From: Wolfiporia cocos
Taxonomy: Eukaryota > Basidiomycota > Agaricomycetes > Polyporales > Phaeolaceae
DNA: 64,000 nt
Assembly: GCA_029448655.1 (NCBI GenBank)
Contig: JACCLO010000010.1
Coordinates: forward strand, 1,860,001 to 1,924,000
Direction of reading: 5' to 3'
Part shown: positions 23,854-37,175 of the stretch, in pieces
Layout: the number at the start of each line of letters is the position of its first letter
How positions within the stretch are numbered: position 1 is the first letter of the stretch
Position numbers and translations under genes: made by a program
Notes under the pieces: generated by a model
The model's database searches: none
What the model saw: only the letters and a program-made list of their open reading frames with translations
Told to the model about the DNA's origin: nothing

Positions 23854-25333
23854 GGGGCGATTCACTAACGATGATTATCGCTGGCGCCGATTCCGAACCT
23901 TTGAAGGGGAGCGCATGAGACCGTCGGAATTCCCTGGTCCGGCGGATACCGCCGAATTCCGCCGGACATGAAGATATATGTCTTAAGTGTAGCGCTGGAT
24001 GCTACTTAAGATGTATAGTATATATGCCTTAAGTACAGCAACGGATGCTACTTAAGATGTACACGATATATGACTTAGGTGTAGGCTGGACACCACTTAA
24101 GGGTATATGCCTTAAGCGCAGCACCAGATGAAACTTAAGATATAATAATGAAGCTCCGGCACTGAAGTAAATGCCCACCACACTGCTTGCATTTGCATTT
24201 GCATTATTCAGACCATGTGCCCCATGGCCGATATTTCTTTAAAATGAATCTATATGCTGCCACAATAGGCAAAGTACAATGGCTATCATAGAAGCTATGT
24301 GATCCCATATAATCCTACATACTGGACAATACAATGTTTGTGATGGCCCACAACAATTTAGAAATGATTATGTCATTGTGAGGGTCCAGCTTTGCTTGGA
24401 GTGAGAAACTGAGAAATTGAAGATAAATCAGTGCAGGCTACAGTTATACCACTTAAGCAGCCAACAGCACACATCTTAAGTGTAGTGCAAGTGCTCAAGT
24501 TCTCAAGTGGTATAACTGTAGCCTTCACTGAGTTATCTTCAGTTTCTTAGTTGGCACTCCAAGTAAAGCTGCACCTTTGCAATGATAAAATCATTTCTAA
24601 GTCTCTGTCATTGCAAACATTATGTTGTTGGTATATAGATTTATATTGTATGACTACCATTGTACTTTGCCTACTGCAGTGGTATACAAATCTACTCACA
24701 AAGAAAGACTAGCTATGGGGCATATAGCTTGGATTATGCAAATGTGCAAATGTGAGCAGTGTGGCGAGCATCTACTTCAGTGCTTCAGTGCTGGAGCTTC
24801 ATTGTTATATCTTAAGTGGTGTCCGGCACTATGCTTAAGGCATATACCCTTATATACCTTAAGTGGTATCCAGCCTATGCTTAAGGCATATATATGTGCA
24901 TCTTAAGTAGCATCCATTGCTGTACTTAAGGCATATACATTATACATCTTAAGTAGCATCCAGCGCTACACTTAAGACATATATCTTCATGTCCGGCGGA
25001 ATCCGGCGGAATCCGCCGGACTAGGGAATTCCGGTGTTCATGAGCGCATGGAGCGTAGACCTTGACTTCACGATCATCGGTCTGAGCATTGCAATGCATA
25101 CTAGTGACTGTATCCAAGTATTGTCAATCTTCTTTCACCCGCAGACGTACAAAAATGTACGCAGAAAGCATAACCATCTACGACGGCGACGAATGCTGCG
25201 GGTTACCATACATGTTACCTATATTCTGAGATTAGCACTGTAGGGTATTACCATGATGCCATACTCCAGTTCTCATAGTTCTTGCTCTATCTCGGAATGA
25301 GCCGAATCGTAATTATCGTTAGCGAATCACCTC
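23854..25333. mobile_element. TA-flanked MITE interrupted by a foldback element
   Basis: The ends are inverted repeats: GGGGCGATTCACTAACGATG at the left and, on the reverse strand, GAGGTGATTCGCTAACGATA at the right, with weaker match continuing to about 50 bp. Both ends abut TA (23852-23853 and 25334-25335), as expected for a TA target duplication. Without the inner insertion the element would be about 350 bp and non-coding, typical of a MITE. TA duplication suggests a Tc1/mariner-like source, which is an inference. Confidence 0.65.
23918..25041. mobile_element. 1.1-kb foldback (long inverted repeat) element with 9-bp target duplication
   Basis: The whole segment is one imperfect palindrome centred near 24478, with arms of about 550 bp. 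The left arm read forward and the right arm read in reverse share long blocks, for example ccggacatgaagatatatg and ggctacagttataccactt. It is flanked by the 9-bp direct repeat GAGCGCATG (23909-23917 and 25042-25050). A 9-bp duplication and very long terminal inverted repeats point to a Mutator-like non-autonomous element; that family call is an inference. The arms carry many copies of the hexamer CTTAAG in degenerate subrepeats of roughly 35-50 bp. No coding capacity is seen. Confidence 0.75.
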
Positions 25334-25513
25334 TAATGCGAACATTTGTCAACAGCCTCCATGGCGATGGAGCGGACACTTGAAACAATCGTGAGGAACA
25401 ATGTATTTTTGCGATCGCGCGAAGAAAGTATACACATTGTGAAACTAATACATCGAAAGAAAAGACGACGGTCAACGCGCCAAAGGACGCAACAAACTAT
25501 AAATACAGGTTGA

Positions 25514-27241
25514 TCATGGAGCTTTGGCGAAGTACGAGGTAATTTTCCCCGGGGACTCTGCATTGAGAGTCTTCCTCGAAGAAGCCTGACGCGTATCATT
25601 TTTGCCTAAATCATTGCCAATGTATACAACTATTTCAGCGCTCACCTGCGATGGTTTTTCCGCTGGTCGAGAACGCTGCACAGCCCTTAGAAGTTCATAA
25701 CATTCACAACCTATTTCTATCCACCGTCACTGACCTTGGATGGAGAGGACGTCGCTGAGCTAACGGAAGGCTCCTTCGGCCTGAATCCAGATGTCTGAGG
25801 GCATTGCTTTGAGTCCTGCCGTGGGACGGTTAATATATGACATACCGAAATAGCGGTGCCCCGCGAAGGTGCATCAATTATTTCTACGTCAGTGTTATCC
25901 TCAGATGTGTTTGTCTTCATCGTGGAATCATTCGTCTTCGGAGTGATTTCGCAGCCCTGATAGATTGTTATTCATGCAGAAATTAAGCTTACGGTGGGAT
26001 TCTCTGCAGACCTGCGCTTGCTTGATTGGCTTCACAGGATCATCAACATAATCTATTCCCGAGACGTCTTCCCAGGCATTGACCTTCTGTGTCCTGGCTT
26101 TCTTTGAATTATTCTTTTGCTCCGCGATCTCAGGAGTTGGTTCGCGTTTTCTCTTCTCTGGACTCGCATATGGTGATGGAGATGATACGCGTGACTGCTG
26201 CCTCGCGAACATCGCCTGAATCCCGTCCTTCCGCTCTTTAATTGGTTCGACGAACGTTGCTGATTCGTTGCCAGTCTTGCCTACCTCCTTCGGTACCTGA
26301 TAGCTTGGGTGCGCTGTCAACTTGGCTGCAGAAAGATTCAGGAAGCGGTGAATATCCTCACCAAGTCAAGGGATGTTGATCATCTGCATATGGGTCAAGC
26401 AGACGAGACAGCTGTGGAGACCATTTCTGCGAAGAAGTATCCAGCCACGCATGCAGGGCGGCAGGCGTAGAGAGGATAGCGGGCTGGCGGTCATGCAGCC
26501 ACGCGAAGGACTTACAGGCGTTGGTCGTAACGATGGTGTAGGTCCACAAGGGCTGCGTCTGGCCTATAGTATGTTGTTTGATGGGTCATCAGATGCAATG
26601 CATGATTTTGGCTGACCTTCAAGAAGTACTGAATCATAGAGTCCTGCAAGCAGTATGAGCTCGCCGCTCTCCAGCTTTGTAAAGTGCGGGAGGCGTTCGC
26701 GACCCTTAACTAGCCACTCGTAGTACCTACACGATCAGAATTGTGGGTGATGTGTTTATTAGACCGATCAAACCTACCCGTCACAAACAATGGCACATCT
26801 TTTTTTACCCTTTATGCTATTCCACATGCGGGTACCGCCACCTTCGATGAGGTTCTCGGCGCGTGCATTGATCGTTTTCAAATTTTGATCATCATGTTTG
26901 CTCGAGTGCGGCACTAGCCCCCATCTCATGGTATGGAGAACAAGTTCTACTGACCGCTCGTTGTCATCCTGGGGCGCTGATTCGCGACGGCGCAACACCG
27001 GGGCCTGTGAGCGCGGAGCGATGTTGAATCTGCCATTGTGAGGGCGGGCTCATGGAGGCCTGGCAGCCATACACTTACCTCGGCTGAAATCTGTCTTCGC
27101 CAACCCACTCAATCACTGGAGCATTGTAGCGGCCTCTTAGTCCGCGATAGATGGCGGCGTGCTGCACACATCAGTGGTCAATGTGGCGCGCTATGCCCTA
27201 ATTGAACTCACGGGGCGACCCAATGCGTAGCGGCCACACAT
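25514..27241 (-). CDS. SRAP domain protein (HMCES/YedK-like abasic-site DNA-protein crosslinker)
   Basis: The first exon (27241-27212) encodes MCGRYALGRP. Cys2 is the catalytic residue of SRAP proteins after Met removal; it forms a thiazolidine crosslink to abasic sites in single-stranded DNA. Further exons carry YNAPVIEW, RFQPRFNIAPRSQAPV, TMRWGLVPHSS, TINARAENL, RCAIVCDG-YYEW and LHDRQPAIL, all in the family order. The C-terminus is disordered and basic (PEKRKREPTPE, KNNSKKARTQ). With the best-fitting splice pattern it ends PGKITSYFAKAP, which resembles a PCNA-interacting (PIP) motif. Human HMCES acts at replication forks, so a nuclear role is expected. The SRAP core is certain. The last three small exons (about 25920-25514) were placed by phase and could be wrong in detail. 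Confidence 0.85.
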
Positions 27242-27446
27242 CTCACCACGTTCGGAGTAGCTCAATAGAGACTATGATTGTTCAATGTTACAATGTGAGC
27301 GTGTGGCCAAATGTCACGCCTCATCATCCCAACGATCGAGAGAGCCGCTAGGTTTGAATTTATTTCAAGCGGCGCCCGATATCGCGATCTGTGGCGACAT
27401 ACTCTCGCCGTCGACCTCAACGACCTCTCCATCCTCCTCGACGCTC
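27242..27446. promoter_or_regulatory. Shared upstream region of SRAP and TAF8-like genes
   Basis: The SRAP gene (minus) and the histone-fold gene (plus) start 205 bp apart and diverge. If the TAF8-like start lies further upstream, in the same open frame back to 27285, the shared region is even shorter. Confidence 0.35.
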
Positions 27447-29251
27447 ATGGATGCCGGCGCACGCAAGGCTCTCGACAACGTTACACAGTGTACCCTCCAT
27501 GCACACGGATTCTCTCGCGCATCCTCCCTTGCCACAGCTACTACGACCGATGTCCTCGCACGCTACCTCGCACTCCTCACCTCAACCTGTGCGAAGTACG
27601 CAGAGCATGCGGGCCGCCTCAGCCTCTCAATTCGCGATGCGGTGAGCGCACTGGACGAACTGGGTGTAGGAGTCGATGAATTGCGCGAGTATGCGACGAC
27701 AGAGGGTCGGGATGTCGCGCGCTATGCAGTAAGGACCGCGAGGCGGGCGGAGGACCTCAAGGAGTTCAAGGGTTGGTTCTTAGGGCTTTTTGCCGTGTGA
27801 TAGGCTCATGGAGGTGTCCTAGCTGTCCTGGACAACGGTCTGAAGGAAGACCGTGATGATGCAATACCCCTCGTGTACGCGCGCGTCCCGAGCCCATCGT
27901 TATCAGAAGACGAAGGTGAAGATGAAGATGTAGAGAGTACTAGCGAAGAAAGCGAAACAGAGGAGACTCACAAAGAAAGTGAAGTGCAGGTAGAGAAGAC
28001 TACTGTTGCGATGGAAGACGAGGTTCGACCGCGCGACGCCGACGCGTCGCCAAAGAGAAAGCTCGATGCGGACACGATGCCGCCACCTCTTCCCCTTTCA
28101 CCCATATCCAATCCTTCCACGCCGCCTCGCAAGCGACAGCGCACGAACGCCTGGCAGCCACCGTCGTACGTGCCTGACTTTCTCCCGCCATTCCCCACCG
28201 CAGCGCGGTCTCCTTCACCACCACCGTTCGATGTCGCTGCACCCGATATGGTCACACTTTCGAACGGCGATATAGTCAAGCCCGAACGCCTACCTACCCC
28301 ACCGCCTCCCGCAGCCTCTCTCGCCACTTCGCTCCCGGCAGATTACCTCGCACCAATCCCATACACCCAATCCTCCCTCGCGTCTTCAGGCTCCTGGCAT
28401 CTCCCCTCTCCACCAGAGTCCGACTTCGTCTCTTCCAGCTCGAACCAGAGCCCAAACTCGCGTCTGCCACAAATCCAGCCTGCGCTCCTGGGCGCATACC
28501 ACCACGTTCTCACGCATCCACCCTCATCCAAGCCTCCGCCACCGAACCCTGCGCGCTATCGCGTCGCGCTTGCTCTTGTGACACAAAGCGAGGCAAATCC
28601 ACGGTGGGAGCCGCCACCTACGCTGTTTGCGAGCAGCGCGTCCAATCTTCCGCGCGTCGCTCCCGTAGGACCGTCCTATCCTGTGCCTGCGAATAGGCCA
28701 CCGGGAACGCCGGTGGAGAATGGGAAGGGCGACGAGAAGGAGAGTAGGCTTCCAGGCGCACCGCCGCGCCCGGTAGTAAGCAGTGAACGAATCGCACCGA
28801 CGACTTGTCAGCAAGGTTCGAGGATACCGACGTTGGCGAGGCAGGTATTACCTGTGAGTCGTGTGGCGCATCGTTTCGTTTGTGTTCGTGATTTTGAATC
28901 GCACCTAAATTGCAACAGGGCCCCGTACATGCACGTACGACACGTCTCTCGCATCCGCCCGTGCTGCAGCGCGGTACTCAGAAGCTCACGTACGGCCCCG
29001 GAGTGAATGCGCCGTGGAACACCAACTCGCCTACGACGCCCGCCGCGCCGCTCCCGCCGAATGGGCTGAAGAAACAGGAGAGCGTGAACGGGGCGGATGG
29101 CAAGGACGGGAAGGGGAAAGTGCTACAGGACGCGCGACTGTACTCGACATGGGATTACGACATGAAGAGGTTCAACGAGCCGCTTGTGGTGCGGAGGGGT
29201 TTGCCGCGGGTGCCGACGTTGAAGGGCAAGGGCGAGAGCAAGGTAAGCTGA
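27447..29251 (+). CDS. TAF8-like TFIID subunit (histone-fold/BTP domain)
   Basis: Three exons (27447-27771, 27823-28853, 28919-29251) give about 562 residues. The N-terminal 100 residues form a bromodomain-associated histone fold (LARYLALLTSTCAKYAEHAG then the helix around VSALDELGVGVDELREY). After an acidic patch and a basic PPRKRQRT stretch comes WQPPSYVPDFLPPFP, matching the conserved PxFLPPFP signature of TAF8. The rest is Pro-rich, with a conserved-looking end (YGPGVNAPWNT, YSTWDYDMKRFNEPL). In TFIID, TAF8 pairs with TAF10 and links to TAF2. TAF3 and SPT7 share the BTP fold, but the PPFP signature favours TAF8. ATG 27447 was chosen because the upstream open frame has no motif. Confidence 0.75.
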
Positions 29252-29879
29252 TGGATGCTCCGTTGTTCGCTCAAGTGGAGTCTGGGGTGGGTATGTATGA
29301 AGGCTTTGAAGGGCGTCGTGTCTTCACTTAGATGATGTTCGGTTGAGAACTGAGCTGTAGCTCACATCCGCACACGCATATCCGCTGCTCAAGCAACCGA
29401 ACCGATGCGACCCTCTTCTGTAGCCACGTATATCCTGCACTACTCGCTCAATCTTTTCGTCTGAGCTGTGGCGCCACGAACTCGATAGGTAGCATACCCG
29501 GCCGAATCTCAATTTATGTATTCTGTTCCCAGAAGCAACATACAATTACATCTCGGACTGCCTCCCTGTCTAAAGCAGAATTCCGAATAACAGTATTGCG
29601 TGTTGTTGACGGCGTGCCACAACAATCTATTCACGGACGGATGTGATACTGTCTCTATGGCACTGACCGGCCTGGGAACGCGCATCGGCCACACTGCACA
29701 TAAGGCTGTCTGTATAATCCGTCTCTCAGTTGCTTGCGCCGTCTCCACCACCACCCTCTTTCCCTTTCCCTTTCTTTGTTGTTCATTACCCTCTGGTAGG
29801 GCAGCTCTGCACAGCTTTCTCGCTTCCAGGTCATCCTAGCCAGCTGTTTGCGTATCGAGTATCGAGTACTTGAGTCGAG
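29252..29879. other. Intergenic before the small secreted protein gene
   Basis: This 628-bp stretch follows the TAF8-like gene. A pyrimidine-rich run (ccctctttccctttcccttt, about 29754-29773) lies about 100 bp ahead of the next start codon and may mark that promoter. No gene was seen. Confidence 0.4.
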
Positions 29880-30647
29880 ATGCGCGCCGAGTCCTTCCTG
29901 AGCTTTGCATTCCTGCTGGTCGTTCTGCTCGCGAGCCGAGGTACGTCCTACACTCCAAGGCGTCGATGTTTAAGCTCTTAGCGACGTTGTCGTCTTGTGC
30001 ATGCAGTTTCCGCGCTAGAGATCAGTGTCGGCGGGTCCGTAGGCAATGTCACGGCGAACGACTTCCTGAACATCACCGACTCCCAGGTCGCAAGCGACGT
30101 GCGTGCTCCCGCTCTCTCCACGCATCAATATATACTCACCTTAGAACAGTGCCAGACGCAATGCGCCCCCGCGACCAAGGCGATTGACGTGTGTATCAAC
30201 GCATCAGCTTTATGAGTGATGCTGACCTTGTCTCCATGCTCATACAGGCCTGCGGCACGTCCAGCTCATGCCTGTGTAACGATGCAACCGTCGCCGCAAT
30301 CACCGCATGCGAGCAGTGCATGTTTGACGCGCTCATTGCTGGCGACCTGCCTATGGTCGATCCGCGCGAAGGCTCACAGACTGCGCTCACCGGTACGTCT
30401 CGCCACTGTCCCCCTTTCTTGCGTCTGCGTTCATCGCGGATGGTCGTTGACACATTATATATCAGCCTACGCGACTGCCTGTGCGGGCGTTAACGTCACT
30501 GTCCCGGCGACCCTCACAACGCTTACCCTCCCTGCGGATTGGGACGGCCCCTTCGGGCAGGGTCTCGGCTTACCGGCGACGATCTTTACAGTCATTATAG
30601 CCGCTGCACTCGGGAGCGGATGCATTTACATTGTAAGCACGATGTGA
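29880..30647 (+). CDS. Small secreted CFEM-like cysteine-rich protein with C-terminal membrane segment
   Basis: Five exons (29880-29940, 30007-30098, 30150-30188, 30248-30392, 30466-30647) give 172 residues. A signal peptide (SFLSFAFLLVVLLASRG) precedes a domain with eight cysteines spaced C-x3-C-x9-C-x5-C-x-C-x10-C-x2-C and one more after a longer gap. This resembles the CFEM domain of fungal extracellular or GPI-linked proteins, but the CFEM Asp before the CxC pair is missing and the last gap is too long, so it is at best a divergent member. Potential N-glycosylation sites (NVT, NIT) are present. The C-terminus is hydrophobic (PATIFTVIIAAALGSG), fitting a membrane anchor or GPI signal. The function is unknown; cell-surface location is inferred. 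Confidence 0.75.
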
Positions 30648-31027
30648 GGTGGGGTTGGACATGGCAGGATGTGTGTATTTCTGTGCTTTGTGATTGTACC
30701 TTGCTATGATGTGGTTTTGGCCTGCAATATAACGCTGTGTCGGCGATACAGCATACGCTGATTTTGATGCTGATCAACCGACTCGGTTCAACCTTCCATA
30801 TATCCAACACGCTCCACTCCTACATTGTCTAAACTCAAACACGCCTTGACACTCCTTAGGTGCCGGAAGTGTGGAGGTAGGTACTTGGTACATGCACAGT
30901 CAAACGGCTACTGCTACGAATGATGGAAAGATATATAACCGAAACCTAGTTGTGCGATACAGCCTTAGCGAGCAGCAACATCAGCAACTGTGCGACAAAG
31001 CACGAGCTTGAGACATACAGGGAGAGC
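30648..31027. other. Convergent 3' intergenic region
   Basis: This 380-bp region lies between the tail ends of the secreted-protein gene (plus) and eIF5A (minus). It should contain both 3' UTRs and poly(A) sites. I saw no ORF worth calling. Confidence 0.5.
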
Positions 31028-31896
31028 CTAAGCGCCCTTGGGGGCCTCCTTCCAAGAGATAGCCTAACGTAGGGTGCAATCAGCCACCAACATGTCATCC
31101 TCAATGAAGGGGACGCACCTGCTCCTCATTCATAGCGGAAATGATCGTGACAAGGAGGTCCTTGCCGTCATCGAATGCAGCCTGAATCTGCTCGCCGATT
31201 TCACTCTCGGGCACGCGGACATCGTCCTTGGCCGTTCCGTCCTGGGTCATGAGGTTAAGGAAGCCATCGTCAATGTTGACCTGCGCGTGTAAATCCAAGA
31301 TCCCGGAGGTAGATTAGAATTATGGGCGCGGAGGTACTATCAGCGCTGGATCTAGATTACAAGCTAACATGGACGTACGAGCTGGTATTCGTTACGGAAG
31401 ACGTTAGGAACGTCCATGTTGTGGGTGGAGGGGCAGATATCTTCCTGTGGATTGCAAAAACGGGAGATCATCAAAAGACGTGGGAGCGCCCGTGATGCAG
31501 GTTCTTACAAGTTTCTTGCCAGTGAAGATCTACGTGTCATACGTGAGCGGATTGGAGTAGGAAAACAAAGGAGGGGGGCGTACATCGATGGCGACCAGGT
31601 GGACCTTAGCGTGACCGTGCTTGCCCGTCTTGGAGGTGGACATCTCAACGATCTTGCAAGGGCGTCCTGCATCCGTGGCGATGAGCACAGTACGACTCGT
31701 GCAATTTGGGGCAAAAGCACCTTTTATGACGACGTGGCCGTTCTTGCGAAGGGCCGAGCATTGCATAGGGAAGGTGAGCGAGGCACCCGCGCTGGCCTGC
31801 AAGCAGGTCAGTCCTGCACCGCCATCAAGCGCATGAATGCGAGGGCGAGAGGCGCACCTGCTCGAAGTTGTGGTTGTGCTGCTCGTCGTCAGACAT
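31028..31896 (-). CDS. Translation factor eIF5A
   Basis: Seven exons (31896-31858, 31796-31721, 31666-31584, 31529-31509, 31444-31379, 31280-31119, 31063-31028) give 160 residues, the normal eIF5A length. The hypusine loop [12 protein letters not shown] is intact, with Lys in the KTGKHG motif as the residue modified by deoxyhypusine synthase and hydroxylase. Flanking family sequence is textbook: [54 protein letters not shown]. The factor binds the ribosomal E site and rescues stalling, for example at polyproline. Intron 31720-31667 is 54 nt, a multiple of three and free of stop codons, so a naive reading keeps it. The family alignment (VIKG directly followed by RPCKIV) shows it must be removed. 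One exon is only 21 nt. Confidence 0.97.
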
Positions 31897-32162
31897 GGTG
31901 TTCGTGTAGCGGGAGGGGAGTTGGAGAAAAGGAAAACGAAGGAAGAGACTAGCTTGAGCGGAGGAGATGAAGCACGGCGGCGAGAGCACGCACGCGAAAA
32001 AAAGCCCGCCATCGTTTTTCGAGCTCCGAATCATCCGTGGGAGAATCCGGTCATCGCCGCCGTCGCCGTCCCGGTCATTGCCTCATAGCGGCGCGGGTGG
32101 CTGAACGCGTCTCTCCTCTCTTGCCACACGCGCCCACCACGACCTCGAGGTCGACGACGACG
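31897..32162. promoter_or_regulatory. Shared upstream region of eIF5A and LIM genes
   Basis: The two genes diverge from start codons 266 bp apart. eIF5A is normally a strongly and constitutively expressed gene, so a strong promoter is expected here; that is inference from the family. No specific motif was identified. Confidence 0.4.
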
Positions 32163-33670
32163 ATGCATCCATTCGGAGGGACGCCAATATGCCCCCGCTG
32201 CACCAAGGCAGTGTACGCCGCTGAACAGGTGCGCTCCCTGAATCCCGGTAATGCCTCTCTAACCCTGCGCAGATCATGGGCCCCGGCCGAAAGGTACGCT
32301 ATTCCCCAGCACGCGAAGCATCTTGTGCTCAATGCGAATTGATTACAGCTCTATCACAAGGTATATTTGGCCACGACTGCTGGCGTATGAGCTCAAATAA
32401 CTCCGCATTACAGCCTTGCCTCGCCTGCATGTCCTGTGGGAAGCGCCTCGACTCGTACAATCTTGTTGAGCATGATCAAGAGGCAAGCTGCATTGCTGCT
32501 CTTATTTATACAACTACAAAGGCTCATCCCGCTTATACTCTGCGAACACTGTAGCCATATTGGTATGTCCATCTTTCCACTCGCCAGAATCAGTCTGAAT
32601 ATTCCCTTCCCTCCTCTTTCCCCCATGCGTCTACAGTAATATTTGCCACGTCAAGCTGTTTGGGACGCGGGACACGCGCCTTGCGAATCTTCCACACCGA
32701 GATGACACGCTGCTCTCCCCGCCTGCATCCCCGCCACGCTCCGATGCGCCGCTCGCTCCCACCACCGCGAATGTCTTCTCCGCCAATAGTCCTGCGAATG
32801 CACCGAACATCAACAAGGGTTCCGGACCGCCTCTTCCTCCGCGCCGAGACACAGCGTTAGGCCGCACCGCCACGACCCTCGGGGCGCCGGTGCTGCGGCC
32901 GACGCGCGCTCTAAGCCCCGTACAGGCCGCATCCGCGGAGCGCACTAAGGCCTTCATCGGGGGTCGCACGACGCCTCCGGCGCTCACACGCTCACCTTCA
33001 CCGGGTTCGACGCAGGAAAACGAGCAGACGGATGCATACGGTACAGCCGAGACGCCGGTAGAGGCGGCGGACGAGGCGCCCAGCGCGATCTCGGGCGCAG
33101 TAGCTACCCCGACACACACGGGGCGTGGACAAGGCGGACTTCCGCGCACGATACCGCTCCCGCTCTCGCCAGTGCGCACGCGCTTCGCTCCCACACACTC
33201 GTCCGCGAGCTCCATCTCTTCCAATACTGCCGCTAACCCGCCACCGCTGCCTGCGCGGCACACTCCGTACTCTTCTGTCCCCTCGGTAACCAGTCACCCG
33301 TCGGCTGCTCCTGCACTCCCTGCGCGACACACTCCCGCTAACTCTTTGTCGGGAAATCCCAAGTGCCCGCGCTGCTCGACTACGGTCTATTTCGCCGAAG
33401 CAGTCAAGGCCGTCGGCAAGACATGGCACAAGGGGTGCCTGCGGTGTAGTGCATGTAATGTAATGCTAGACTCGTCAAGGCTGGCTGAGCGAGAGGGCGA
33501 GCCGGTTTGTGTCCGATGCTATGGAAAGGTGAGCATATCTGTGCTATGTATCGTGCCGTGCATACCTCTGCGGGTGGGATTGATTCTCACTGACGCATTT
33601 TCTCAATGTGCCGCAGTTATACGGTCCCAGGGGAGGCGGATACGCGCTGTTGGGCAAGGCGGGTGGTTAA
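32163..33670 (+). CDS. Protein with two LIM zinc-finger domains
   Basis: Seven exons (32163-32228, 32273-32293, 32349-32360, 32414-32482, 32555-32562, 32637-33528, 33617-33670) give 373 residues. The first LIM domain spans the six small exons: CPRC, YHKPCLAC, CGKRL, then PYCNICHVKLFG, giving the full set of zinc ligands only when the 12-nt and 8-nt exons are included. A 230-residue Ser/Pro-rich linker follows, with repeated LPARHTP motifs. The second LIM domain comes next (CPRCSTTVYFAEAV, WHKGCLRCSACN, VCVRCYGKLYGP). LIM domains are protein-binding modules; two of this CRP-like type suggest an actin or signalling adaptor, which is inferred. The 72-nt intron 32483-32554 uses a GC donor. Confidence 0.87.
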
Positions 33671-37035
<3,365 letters not shown>

Positions 37036-37175
37036 GTTGGGAGGTGGTGAGGTGGGGTGGGTGCAGTGGCTGCTGCAGCTTATTTCGCGGTGGCTTATAT
37101 GCCCAGAGTGAACGCGGGTCAGGTCCGGTCCGGAGCGCGCGCTCAGCCACAGACGCGACTCACTCCATCCTCCTC
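37036..37175. promoter_or_regulatory. Short shared upstream region of DAHP synthase and PIH1 genes
   Basis: Only 140 bp separate the two divergent start codons, the tightest head-to-head pair in the window. 5' UTRs must be short or overlap, and the promoters must interdigitate. Confidence 0.45.

Noticed and set aside
23918..25041. CTTAAG-bearing subrepeats as a possible CRISPR-like array or centromeric satellite
   Set aside because: Units are degenerate, inverted about a centre and bounded by a 9-bp duplication, which fits a foldback transposable element; CRISPR is not expected in a fungus.
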